A stretch of DNA of 64,000 nt from Carposina sasakii. Lineage: Eukaryota; Arthropoda; Insecta; Lepidoptera; Carposinidae. Shown here piece after piece: positions 1 through 9,270 of this stretch. Positions within the stretch are counted from its first letter, which is position 1. The number at the start of each line of letters is the position of its first letter. The stretch spans positions 10,312,495-10,376,494 of the forward strand of contig CP053150.1 in the NCBI GenBank assembly GCA_014607495.2, in the 5' to 3' direction. Under the pieces are notes generated by a model, which saw only the letters and a list, made by a program, of their open reading frames with translations, ran no database searches and was not told the origin of the DNA. The position numbers and the translations under genes are program-made.

Positions 1-302
1 TGAGAACCGTTTACTGCCTAGTAGATATTAGCTTACTTGTACAAATGATAACAGAAAACTCGTTAAAGTTTTGGAAGTAGTATTTTGAACTGACGCAGCT
101 GTAGTACCAACCTACTTTCATTTTGTGAATAGCCCATCTTGAATTTATTGTTTTCGAGATACGGAAAGTATGTATTCGGTTCCGGAAAGAGCTTTTCCGG
201 GATCGTTACATTACGGATATCTGTCCTAATAGATTGGATCCGGCTGATCCGACCAATTGATTTTCGCAAATTGACTGTGTATTGGAAGTTGACCTGATTA
301 GG
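1..302. other. Unassigned AT-rich DNA
   Basis: No gene, repeat or RNA is recognisable here. A minus-strand open stretch (63-269) has no domain, no biased composition and no supporting context, so I treat it as chance. Confidence 0.5.
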
Positions 303-430
303 TATTTCTTATTCTTATTATGCACATACACAAAAAATATTACATACAAGAAAAAAGAAGAGATGCGTGTATAATAGCAAGCTTATCTCTACAAGAGATC
401 TCTTCCAGCATGCCAAGCACGTAAATAGAA
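303..430 (-). repeat. LINE 3' UTR fragment (minus strand)
   Basis: On the minus strand this reads a short stem-loop of the form gctggaagagatctctt..agagataagc, followed by an AT-rich stretch and a tail resembling ataataagaataaga. The same block occurs on the plus strand at 484-615 and at 55750-55858, where it closes a LINE 3' UTR. It is therefore a severely 5'-truncated LINE copy with no coding sequence left. The exact 5' limit is uncertain. Confidence 0.6.
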
Positions 431-483
431 ATTATTAACAAACACAGGGTAACATGTGCAATTAAACTATGTAATTCGAAGGA

Positions 484-615
484 ACTATTCTCTTTCACGA
501 TTCGTTTGCTGGAAGAAATCTCTTTTAGAGATAAGCACGCCTTTGTACATTTTCTTTGTCATAAACTTTATTTGTGAAAACTTTACTGTGTACAATAAAG
601 CATTAGCATTAACTA
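484..615 (+). repeat. LINE 3' UTR fragment (plus strand)
   Basis: It contains the block tttgctggaagaaatctctt, then agagataagcacgcctttgt, and a tgtacaataaag tail. It closely matches 55750-55858, which follows the old LINE coding end at 53903-54144. The paired atctctt/agagat segments can fold into a hairpin. No coding sequence remains. It lies head-to-head with the minus-strand copy at 303-430, so two independent insertions are likely. Confidence 0.65.
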
Positions 616-1104
616 ACTACATTGAAAAAAAAGGAGAGAAACAAATGACAGCATATTTTATTCCTCTATGGTCATAGTCAACATGGACATGGTATCCTTC
701 ATAAATTTAATCATAATTTGATACATACACGTGACTTTGTTATTTTATTGTGTTTACTGCATAGGAAGGTAGGAAATTGGGTACCTATTATACCTTTACG
801 CTCCTTCATCATAACTAAACATAGGTAGGTATACTGAAAAGGAAAATTAGCAAAACACAGTTTGTTTAAACTACCTGTCTAATACAAAATTAGTAATTAA
901 TACTAATACAATTTTTGTTAGCAAGAAACGTAAGATAAATAAATTAATACATTTATATAAGTAGGTTTATATCCCTATGTGACGTGTAATAACGCCTACA
1001 AAAAATACGACTAACTACCGAATGCATCCAGCCATGAATGTGTACACAAAAACTAAAATGATGTTAACAGGCATGTTATTCGGCTTGTTAAGAAATATTC
1101 AGAA
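616..1104. other. Unassigned AT-rich DNA
   Basis: About 490 bases of low-complexity AT-rich sequence with many TAGGTA-type words. I see no gene, inverted repeat or recognisable transposon end. Confidence 0.5.
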
Positions 1105-1665
1105 CTAGATATTTTCGTCGACTTCGTCCGCGTAGACTATAAAATCTAGCCTACTCTCGACTATATGATTAACAATACGAGTAAAAAAAACCAGGGGTCC
1201 TCAGATAAAGTAACATTATTTCTTAATCGAATCGATACAGGTTCGCTTCGCCACCGACACGTTTGCTTCAGAAGGCTTAATTTTCGCGCGTTCGTCATAT
1301 CAGGTGATGAATCCGAATCGCTATTGGTTGGAGTGTTGCGATAACAAACGTCAATGCTAAACGATGTTACATTGTATACATTATTATAAAGCACATATAT
1401 AATGTTGTTTTTGAAGAGTTTAAGACTTTTCAACTCCGGTTTTATTCAAGACTCGCGACTCTGTCCGCGTGGACTACAGAAAAAACAAAATGTCGAAATT
1501 ATCCTGGATAAAACATTTTCCCGGGATAAAAAGTAGCCTATATGTTAAGTGGGACCTGTCACAATATATTCCTGAAAATTGCATCGAAATCGGTTCAGCC
1601 GTTTCTGAGATTAGCGTGCACAAACGCACAGACAAACCGACAAACAGACAAAAATTCCAAAAATC
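1105..1665 (+). repeat. Two fragments of the GC-headed dispersed repeat
   Basis: 1105-1155 carries cgacttcgtccgcgtagact, the GC-rich head motif of a repeat seen several times in this window. A second, longer fragment starts near 1448 (gcgactctgtccgcgtgga). It continues through the block 'agaaaaaacaaaatgtcgaa', 'aaaaagtagcctatatgtt' and 'atcggttcagccgtttctga' to a run of acaaac-like words near 1660. The 46170-46412 copy shares the same internal order. The intervening 1160-1447 is unassigned. Overlapping open frames on both strands look like by-products of the repeat. Confidence 0.6.
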
Positions 1666-1961
1666 ATCGTGTTGGGTTCTATTGCGTTGATAAAGGTCTC
1701 CTATATTTTTTCTCATATATCTTCCATGTACAGACAGTAATCCGTTACATTTTTATTATATGTATATAGATTTTTAAGACCAAGAATAAGCCCAAAACGT
1801 TATACTTACAAGGCTTTGATTATATAAGTAACTTACTACCAAACAATCCGTGCAACCACACGGTGATGACACCTTAGCTAGACACGCGCTGCTACACCGG
1901 AATGCTGAGCCATTCCATACAAATTGTATTTGTGGTAAAAAATGACATACATTTATAATAA

Positions 1962-2886
1962 ACTAGTGGACGCCCGCGACTCCGTCCGCGTGGACTACAG
2001 AAAAAATAAAAAGTAGCCTATATGTTAAGTGTAAAAAGTAGCCTATATGTTATCGCGGTTGTCGTAAAAAATTAATTCACGTTTGTCCCCTTCCCGTGGG
2101 AATTTCGGGAAATCCGTTCCCAGTGCTTCCTCGGGGTCCCAAATAAACATATATGCTCAACTTCAGATTCACATGTTTAACCGTTTTCGTAAAAAATAAA
2201 TAATTCCCGTTGGTCTCCTTCCCGTGGGAATTTCGGGAAATCCGTTCTAGTGTTTCCTCGCAGTCCCTAATGAACATATATGCCCAATTTCAGCTTCATA
2301 TGTATAGCGGTTTTCGTAAAAACTATGAATTCCCGTTTGTCCCCTTCCCGTGGGAATTTCGGGAAATCCGTTTTTAGTCCTCCCTCGCTGTCCCCAATGA
2401 ACATATATGCCCGATTTCAGCTTCATATGTATAGCGGTTTTCGTAAAAACTATGAATTCCCGTTTGTCCCCTTCCCGTGGGAATTTCGGGAAATCCGTTT
2501 TTAGTCCTCCCTCGCTGTCCCCAATGAACATATATGCCCGATTTCAGCTTCATATGTATAGCGGTTTTCGTAAAAACTATGAATTCCCGTTTGTCCCCTT
2601 CCCGTGGGAATTTCGGGAAATCCGTTTTTAGTCCTCCCTCGCTGTCCCCAATGAACATATATGCCCGATTTCAGCTTCATATGTATAGCGGTTTTCGTAA
2701 AAAATATAGAATTCCCGTTGGTCGCCTTCCCGTGGGAATATCGGGAAATTCTTATAGCCTATGTTCATCCAGGTCCAATAAGGATTCTAACGGTGAAAGA
2801 ATTTTTGAAATCGGTCCAGTAGTTTTTGAGCCTATTCATTACAACCAAACAAACAAAGTTTTCCTCTTTATAATATTAGTGTAGAT
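1962..2886 (+). repeat. GC-headed dispersed repeat carrying a minisatellite
   Basis: This copy begins with ctagtggacgcccgcgact and ends with tttataatattagtgtagat, the head and tail seen in copies at 22078-22284 and 46170-46412. The normal central block is replaced by a tandem array (listed separately). After the array come the usual 3' landmarks: a 'ccagtagtttttgagcc' block and acaaacaaac words. It looks like a short non-autonomous retroposon or similar element. I cannot assign the family. Confidence 0.65.
2045..2750. repeat. 127-bp tandem array, about six units
   Basis: The core cccgtgggaatttcgggaaa recurs at 2093, 2221, 2347, 2474, 2601 and 2729 (the last with one change), spaced 128, 126, 127, 127 and 128 bp. 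The middle units (about 2280-2660) look almost identical. Outer ones are diverged, which is typical of homogenisation from the centre. The period is not a multiple of three and no frame stays open throughout, so the overlapping open frames on both strands are artefacts. Confidence 0.9.
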
Positions 2887-3334
2887 AATAAACTATTAAA
2901 AACTAATACATATACTTATTTTATTTTATCTTTATTATTATCTTATTTATTATTGATTTGAATCTTTCCATATTTATTGCTTTGGTCGCAAATGATCGCA
3001 GTAATGTGATGGGACTAATTTTAAGGAGTGCGATTTTTTCCAAAAATTATCGTGAATATTCGAAATCTAGGCTACAGGGTGGTCTATCTCAATCCAAATA
3101 TTTTTCAATCTAGGATATAGACGGAAATAATTTAATTTTATGATTCAGCTACAGGTAGAGCTTATTACTTACGTTTAATCGACATGTTGTAATATTTTAA
3201 TAGGGTAGAGTTTGTAACCATTAATAATTTTCACAGAGTGATATCCATTTAATTATAAGGAAATATGTATTAATACACAAATACAGTTATTATAGTTACA
3301 TGTTGGGTAAACGCATCAGTAAACTGAAGCCTCT
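2887..3334. other. Unassigned AT-rich DNA
   Basis: About 450 bases between the GC-headed repeat and the BEL/Pao target duplication. No coding signal or repeat was recognised. Confidence 0.5.
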
Positions 3335-3339
3335 TATAT

Positions 3340-3638
3340 TGTACGGTTCGTACATCTAGAATAAAGGATGGTGAATAGAAAGTCACTGGTTATAATCACT
3401 GAGGTTTATTCTAAGAATAAACACGATCTAAGTAACACTAAAGAATGGTAAAGTAACTGGTAAGTGAATGGTGAGATAGGAGAGTGAATACGCGCGATTG
3501 GTTTGGTGATCGGTATTACACTGGTAGGTAACGAATAGTAATTAGAACATCAAAGTATAAAGTAATTAAATAAATAAGCGCGCCGTGTAATATTGCTGAC
3601 GCGACTTAGGAGTTCAATGTACGGTCATAGATCGTACA
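3340..3638 (-). repeat. BEL/Pao 3' LTR
   Basis: Direct repeat of 11552-11850. It starts tgtacggttcgtaca and ends atagatcgtaca on the plus strand, so it has TG...CA ends. The flanking TATAT at 3335-3339 matches 11851-11855. The purine-rich tract next to it in element sense (ccgggagca, 3639-3647) is weak for a polypurine tract. Confidence 0.93.
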
Positions 3639-3766
3639 TGCTCCCGGGTGAGATAAAAGTAACAATATTTATGAAATGGTAAAATAATAACTACGATTTA
3701 AGCTAGTTTAATGAAAGTGCAGGATGTGGTGAAGTGGTGTTTACAAGGTGAAGAAACAATAATGTC

Positions 3767-5707
3767 TTATTCTAAATCAACCGCTTGAAAATGTTTACGA
3801 AAGTTGGGCACCGTTGCCTTATCGATACGCGCACTAACACTAGGCACTGTAACCTTATGATCACTAGCACTGTTGCACTGTTCACTAGGTATGCACTCTT
3901 TTACACTAACGCACTGCACACTAGCACTCCGCTCACTGTAGACGGCGTCGGCGCCGCCGCACAGGCGCGCGCGCAGCGCTCGAGCCCGCGCGCGCCGCCG
4001 CCGGCATAGCCAGCCCAGCGCGCCGGACACAGCAATCACTATACACCCGTAGATCGCAGCATAATGGTGAACGTCGTGGTACGAAATTATGTCTGCTACT
4101 CCTTCCTTTGATTTCATCTCTTTTATTTGATCTCCGATATCCTTAAGATCTCTTTCTAATCCGGATGATCCAATTTCAATGGTACTATTTGGTATAGCTA
4201 TGTTAATAATATTATTGATAGGTGGAATTGCTGGCGTCAAATTGTCTGGTTGCATGTTTATGTTATTAAAGAAATGCCTATGCGACGTTATAGTGAAAGA
4301 GTCGCCCTTGATGACGCAGCCGTCTTCTAGCGTAATGACTCCAGCCTTGCGGAGTCGCTCCGCTGTAATCAGCTGATCACACATTATTCTTACTGGACAT
4401 TCGCCACAACAGGTATATAAGTATGAATTTATCTTATGAAGCTGAGACCAAGAATGTTCACATGGAATGGTTGTGATTTTACAAGTTTGTCTCGTTGGAT
4501 CTTTCAAACACGTGCTTTGGTCGGCCTTAAATTGAAAGAGTGGAGATTGTAATACGCATAAGTAAACATTGCTGTCATACGAGATACATGCTTGTAGTGC
4601 AATATCACTAATGGGTACGTACAAATCCTTTTGTAGGTTGATCGCTATATGACTGGCGATCGGGACAAGGGTAACCATATGGTTTTCGGTTTCCCGTGGA
4701 ATTGGTATAATTTTGTAGATGTCGAATAGGTCTCTGCTCACAAGTGGTATCTTAATCTCGAATAGTAAAAAATCCTTGGTAATCCTCGCCTTGACCTTAA
4801 GTATATGGTACAATTTGGGTAACTGGTTGAAGATGTCCTCTAATGGTAAGGACAAGTCTTTGGGGATGCGCCCAGCTATCAAATGCAATTCTTGCAACAA
4901 TTGGTCTGGTTTTAATAGATGCACATTAAAGTTGCCATAGTATATATTGGTTATAGCATCCAGTAATGTGTCTTGAACCTTTCTTAATTCGGATATAATA
5001 TTGTTTGCAATTAGGGCAGTCATAGTAAAGTCATTGGTAGTAACTACATCGTTTATCTCAGATTGTAAATCGTAGGCTGCCTTTTCTAAGCTATTTAGGT
5101 GCTGATTAAATATTTTATATTGTTTATCAATCGACGATTTTGCTCTTTTCAGCAAATTATATTCTGCTTCGACGATTGATGTCTGGTTTCTCCATAAGCT
5201 CTCAAGATGTTTTTCATTGCTTTGTATTAACGTTATATCTTTAGAATATTGTTCTGCAAAGCTTTCATCCAATATTCCAAACAAACTGTGGGCAACGTTT
5301 CCAATACCGTTGATAAGCCCACGGCGGCGGCGGCGATGTGTCGTGTGTATAGGGAGTTGCTGACCGAGTAACATTCCATTGTAGTAATTGTACTCGTCAT
5401 AACCGTGACGTAACTGTAATAGGATTACGTCACACTGTGCTTTAATTTTTGCATGGTTGCATATGTCAGTAAGGTGTGTTATATATTTGCTACACAAATT
5501 CGCACCTTGCCAATATGGTTTTAAGTCTAAATATGCAATGATCTTCCATTCATCTCGGATTAAATACATGGTTGACGTTTGGTCGAAGTAAAACATACTA
5601 TTGTTGTTATTAAGTGGTGATAAACTATAGGTAGTTTGTCCTGGTGTAAATAAACAAAATAACATTAGGGCGGTCATCAGATAGCTAGCAAATGATTTGT
5701 TTTTCAT
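3767..5707 (-). other. env: Envelope-like portion (F-protein type)
   Basis: This is the last 646 codons of the integrase ORF. The candidate env start Met is at 5707, followed by a signal-peptide-like hydrophobic run. Features in order are a polybasic furin-type site, a 15-residue glycine/hydrophobic segment right after it, a long helical stretch, a Cys-rich region (CEHSW, CCGECPVRIMC), a single membrane span, and a short Arg-rich tail. Basic site plus immediately adjacent fusion peptide is the known arrangement of class I fusion proteins of the baculovirus F family. Function here is inference; the frame is open throughout. Confidence 0.8.
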
Positions 5708-6694
5708 TGTTGTCTTTGGTTTGTTGTTATTTATTGGTTTCGTCTCGTCTTGGTTTTGTGAGACTGGTAGAATGGAAAGCTTTATGGTAGGGCGTTTCAT
5801 CGTGCCATTTTTGGTTTTTAAAGTCACAACTCGGACATGACCGTCCTTGCCTGGGTGGAGTTCGAGTACTCTACCCAAAGCCCATTTTCCAGCTGGTAAA
5901 TTGCTGTCGTGCATGATAACTACATCATTAACTCTTATATTCTCTCTCGGTTCTCGCCACTTTGATCGAGCTGACAATTGGGACAAATATTCGGCCTGCC
6001 AACGTTTCCAGACATCTTGGACGATTTTTTGAGTCAACTGCCATCTTGTCCTTTCATCTCTTTCGGTCTCAAATATAGTAAGATTTGGACCGCTGGATAA
6101 GAAATGTGACGGTGTGAGAAAGTTTATGTCCTCCGGATCCTCTGTCAAAGGACATAGAGGACGTGAGTTTAGACACGCTTCTATTTGAGACAAAATGGTG
6201 GATAATTCCTCAAATGTGAGTTTTTGCTCACCAACAACTCGCTTTAAATGAAATTTAAGGCTCTTCACTGCGGCCTCCCACAAACCACCTGCTGTAGGCC
6301 AGGCAGGCGCATTGAAATGCCAGTCAATACCCATCTCTGCGATTTCTGACTTAAATTGGTCATTGAAAATATATTTTAATTCTTCGAATTCGTGGTTTAG
6401 AACTCTACTTGCACCTACAAAGTTGGTGCCATTGTCTGAGTATATATGTCGTGGTGTACCTCTTCTAGCTGCCATTCTACGTAGTGCAGCGAGAAACGAA
6501 GGCGTACTGAGGTCCGAGACTAGTTCTAAATGTACGGCTTTGGTCGACATACATATAAATACGGCTACGTAACCTTTTGTGGTTTTGACTCCCCGGCCTT
6601 TGTTAGTTTTTATAAGCATACTACCTGTGTAGTCGACGCCAGTATGGTGAAATGGTCGTGATGGGTTACTCCTTGCTTCTGGTAGATCTCCCAT
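3767..6694 (-). CDS. pol-env: BEL/Pao integrase fused in frame to an envelope-like protein
   Basis: A 975-residue ORF with two parts. Residues 1 to about 320 are integrase: an rve core with candidate D21 (VDYTG), D87 (SDNGTNF) and E140 (GLWEAA), then a C-terminal region like DUF5641 (KWREPRENI, LPAGKWALGRV). The integrase zinc finger (H..H..C..C) lies upstream of the first ATG, in the same frame back to about 6850. From about residue 330 a new hydrophobic leader begins (MKNKSFASYLMTALML), and an envelope-like protein follows without any stop between. It has a polybasic site RRRRR (454-458), a glycine-rich fusion-peptide-like segment (GLINGIGNVAHSLFG, 459-473), a helical region, Cys-rich sequence, a membrane segment near 878-897 and a basic tail. 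The layout is like baculovirus F-type proteins and errantivirus envelopes. The env message would presumably be made by splicing; I did not find the splice sites. Confidence 0.88.
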   Translation of the reverse strand: MGDLPEARSNPSRPFHHTGVDYTGSMLIKTNKGRGVKTTKGYVAVFICMSTKAVHLELVSDLSTPSFLAALRRMAARRGTPRHIYSDNGTNFVGASRVLNHEFEELKYIFNDQFKSEIAEMGIDWHFNAPAWPTAGGLWEAAVKSLKFHLKRVVGEQKLTFEELSTILSQIEACLNSRPLCPLTEDPEDINFLTPSHFLSSGPNLTIFETERDERTRWQLTQKIVQDVWKRWQAEYLSQLSARSKWREPRENIRVNDVVIMHDSNLPAGKWALGRVLELHPGKDGHVRVVTLKTKNGTMKRPTIKLSILPVSQNQDETKPINNNKPKTTMKNKSFASYLMTALMLFCLFTPGQTTYSLSPLNNNNSMFYFDQTSTMYLIRDEWKIIAYLDLKPYWQGANLCSKYITHLTDICNHAKIKAQCDVILLQLRHGYDEYNYYNGMLLGQQLPIHTTHRRRRRGLINGIGNVAHSLFGILDESFAEQYSKDITLIQSNEKHLESLWRNQTSIVEAEYNLLKRAKSSIDKQYKIFNQHLNSLEKAAYDLQSEINDVVTTNDFTMTALIANNIISELRKVQDTLLDAITNIYYGNFNVHLLKPDQLLQELHLIAGRIPKDLSLPLEDIFNQLPKLYHILKVKARITKDFLLFEIKIPLVSRDLFDIYKIIPIPRETENHMVTLVPIASHIAINLQKDLYVPISDIALQACISYDSNVYLCVLQSPLFQFKADQSTCLKDPTRQTCKITTIPCEHSWSQLHKINSYLYTCCGECPVRIMCDQLITAERLRKAGVITLEDGCVIKGDSFTITSHRHFFNNINMQPDNLTPAIPPINNIINIAIPNSTIEIGSSGLERDLKDIGDQIKEMKSKEGVADIISYHDVHHYAAIYGCIVIAVSGALGWLCRRRRARARALRARLCGGADAVYSERSASVQCVSVKECIPSEQCNSASDHKVTVPSVSARIDKATVPNFRKHFQAVDLE

Positions 6695-6851
6695 TAATTG
6701 TTGAAGTTTTCTTGGTTCGTTTCTTCTGCACAGAACACATAGGCGAATTTGTTTTTTGGTCTCACGGTTTCCGCTAATGATCCAGTAATTCTGCCTTAGG
6801 AACGCTTGAGTTAACCTCGCACCACCATGAAGAGTCTGATGGTGGGCGTGG

Positions 6852-6883
6852 ATAATTAATAAATTAATTAATAATTAATAAAT
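6852..6883. other. AT-rich direct repeat causing a Pol frame change
   Basis: The 13-base word ataattaataaat occurs at 6852-6864 and again at 6871-6883. Upstream coding (RNase H) uses one frame and downstream coding (integrase HHCC, integrase core) uses another. The change occurs inside this repeat. The required offset is an extra 2 bases modulo 3. Simple removal of one 19-bp copy would not restore the frame, so the original event is unclear. Confidence 0.8.
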
Positions 6884-9171
6884 CGGTGATGGGATGGAAT
6901 AATAATTGGGTGTTTCATGTTTTCATCGAGACAAGCATTTTTCAGCCTGCCGCCGACGCGAAGTAAGCCATTTTGATCAAGAAATGGGTTCAAATTATAT
7001 ATCTTACTTTGTTTGTCGAGTTGGTGATTATTTTTTAATTTGATAATTTCATTGGTGAATTCTTGGTTTTGGACAGCTTTGATTATCATATGTTTGGCAT
7101 ATTTCAGTTCTTCACTAGTTAGATATGCTAGTTTGGATGAATTACGTATCCGCATTATCCAAGCAAGAATGCGTACTACGTGTATTATTGAACTATGTTT
7201 TGTAATTAGATCCAGTACAATGTTGTTGTCGGGCGCTCGTGTTGCTACGTTGGTTAAGTTTATTTGGTTGCACTTCTTTATTTCTTGATCTGTGGTGAAT
7301 TTTTGGTCTTTTTTATGTATGTCATCTCTATACGTAGGTAGCCAATGTGGTCCCTGCCACCATAACGTATGTAGTTTTGTTTGAGATGCATTTAAACCTC
7401 GACTAGCGCAATCTGCCGGGTTTTCTTCTGATTTTATATATTGCCACCTCTTTGGTGGAATGTTTTCAATGGTTTGCCTTACACGATTTGCTACAAACGG
7501 TTTCCAACGACTCGGTTCTCCATTAAGCCATCCTAAAACGACCATAGAGTCAATCCAACCATACGTTTTGGTTTTATAATCTTTAAAACATTCCTGGACT
7601 TTGTGCATTAATTTAGAGAGTAGGTGAGCACCGCAGAGTTCTAATTTTGGCAAGGTAATGGTTTTACTTGCTGGTACTACGAGTAGTCTCGTCTTTCCCA
7701 CAACTAAGACGACGGATGCAGACTCTCCCTTGTTGATCTTGCAGTATATTACGGAAGCGTATGCTTTAGTGGAAGCATCACAGAATTCGTGAAGCTCAAT
7801 TGAATCACCTTTTTTCATGCCTAACCACCTTGGTAATTGTAGGTGGCCGACATTTTGTAGATCGAACTTCATTTTTGTCCACTCGGCACATATTTCCTGT
7901 GGTAATTTTTCATCCCATTGAAGTTGTAGTATCCAAACGTTTTGGTATAAAATTTTTAATTTCATCGTAAGCGGTGAAAGCCAGCCTAAAGGGTCAAATA
8001 TTTTTGAAATATCAGAAAGAAGGCTTCTTTTTGTAGGAGTGGTGTCTTCGAATTTAATTGTACAGTCAATAATAAATAGGTCAGTTTTTGGTTGCCAACG
8101 AAGGCCCAATGTTTTAGTAGATTCAGATTGTTTAAAGTCAAAGTGGTCTTGGTTGCTGTGGGTTTGGTCCGATAATAATTCGACCGCGTTAGATTTCCAT
8201 TTGCGAAGGTTAAAACCTCCTGATTTTAAAAGCTTTATTAAATCCTCTTTTAAATTCTTCCCTTCCGTTATGGTATGGCTGCCGTGTAATAAATCGTCCA
8301 TGTAGAATGATTCTTCTAGCACTTTGGTTGCATTGGTGTGACGATATTTCGATTCTTCATCGATAGCGAGCTGTTTTAATGTCATCATCGCCAAAAATGG
8401 TGCTGATTTGGTGCCGTATGTGACCGTGGTAAGTTGGTATTCTTGAAGTGGTTGTACTGGAGAATCTCGCCAAATAATTTTCTGGTATTTTTGGTCACAT
8501 TCTTGAACTCTAATCTGACGGAACATCTTTTCTATGTCCGCGACAAAGGCATATTGGTATGTTCGCCACTTTAAAATTAGGGATTGTAAATCCTGTTGTA
8601 AATTAGGACCTACTTCCATTACATCATTTACGCTAAGGCCATTAGAAGTTTTGGCGGACGCGTTAAAAACGACTCTAAGTGCAGTGGTTGTAGACTCAGA
8701 ACGCTGTACACCATGATGCGGCAAATAACAGTCGGGTTTCGTATTACTATTGTTGGCCGGAACCATGTGACCTAATGAACGATACTCGTCAATAAACGTT
8801 ATGTAATCTTTCGCAATTGAGTTATTTTTAGAAAATTTCTTTTCTAACTGGTGAAACTGAGCAATAGCCATTGGTTTAGACGTTCCTAATTGTTTGTCAT
8901 GGTTGCTTTTAAATGGTATTCTGACATGATATCTTCCACTTTTGTCTCTTGCCGTTGTAGACTGGTAATATTTTAGGCAATATTCATCTGCTTCAGATAA
9001 CTCTGATGGTGTCTGCGTGATGTCCTCTATTTCCCAAAACTTCTGTAAGTCGTCAGTTTGGTTTATGACCACATTACAGTGAAATGTTTGGACATTGCCA
9101 GTTAGGATCCATCCAAGTTGGGTTTCTTGTGCAACTGGATAGCGTGTGCCCATTTTTATGATACCGCTCAT
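6868..9171 (-). CDS. pol: BEL/Pao protease end, reverse transcriptase and RNase H
   Basis: A 767-residue ORF from the first ATG. The same frame is open from 9270, just after the gag stop, and those extra residues include the end of the protease (IDILLGAEVY), so the true coding start is probably not this ATG. The reverse transcriptase spans roughly residues 150-330, with the catalytic YMDD at residues 290-293 and an upstream VFNAS..TSNG block. An RNase H-like region (EFCDASTKAYA, near residue 490; NPADCASRG near 590) is typical of Pao-type Pol. The frame ends at a TAA in an AT-rich repeat at 6868, just before the integrase zinc-binding domain. That domain is intact in another frame, so this stop is an accident of a small insertion, not the natural end of Pol. 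Confidence 0.9.
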   Translation of the reverse strand: MSGIIKMGTRYPVAQETQLGWILTGNVQTFHCNVVINQTDDLQKFWEIEDITQTPSELSEADEYCLKYYQSTTARDKSGRYHVRIPFKSNHDKQLGTSKPMAIAQFHQLEKKFSKNNSIAKDYITFIDEYRSLGHMVPANNSNTKPDCYLPHHGVQRSESTTTALRVVFNASAKTSNGLSVNDVMEVGPNLQQDLQSLILKWRTYQYAFVADIEKMFRQIRVQECDQKYQKIIWRDSPVQPLQEYQLTTVTYGTKSAPFLAMMTLKQLAIDEESKYRHTNATKVLEESFYMDDLLHGSHTITEGKNLKEDLIKLLKSGGFNLRKWKSNAVELLSDQTHSNQDHFDFKQSESTKTLGLRWQPKTDLFIIDCTIKFEDTTPTKRSLLSDISKIFDPLGWLSPLTMKLKILYQNVWILQLQWDEKLPQEICAEWTKMKFDLQNVGHLQLPRWLGMKKGDSIELHEFCDASTKAYASVIYCKINKGESASVVLVVGKTRLLVVPASKTITLPKLELCGAHLLSKLMHKVQECFKDYKTKTYGWIDSMVVLGWLNGEPSRWKPFVANRVRQTIENIPPKRWQYIKSEENPADCASRGLNASQTKLHTLWWQGPHWLPTYRDDIHKKDQKFTTDQEIKKCNQINLTNVATRAPDNNIVLDLITKHSSIIHVVRILAWIMRIRNSSKLAYLTSEELKYAKHMIIKAVQNQEFTNEIIKLKNNHQLDKQSKIYNLNPFLDQNGLLRVGGRLKNACLDENMKHPIIIPSHHRFINY

Positions 9172-9270
9172 TATTATGGATGAATAAACTTCCGCTCCTA
9201 ATAATATGTCAATTTGCTTACTAACGTAAAATTCGGGATCAGCTAGATCAATGGTTTTTAAATATTTCCA

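Noticed and set aside
1474..1769. Overlapping open frames on both strands
   Set aside because: They lie within a copy of the GC-headed repeat and share no protein signature; open by chance.
2045..2750. CRISPR-like array
   Set aside because: Units are directly adjacent and alike along their whole length, with no unique spacers, and the context is an insect genome.
2077..2884. Several 66-116 codon open frames with repeated peptides
   Set aside because: They follow the 127-bp array on both strands. The period is not a multiple of three, so the same peptide recurs as separate short frames and no continuous protein exists.
6868..6870. Natural end of BEL Pol
   Set aside because: The integrase zinc finger and core follow at once in another frame, so this stop is caused by an indel.
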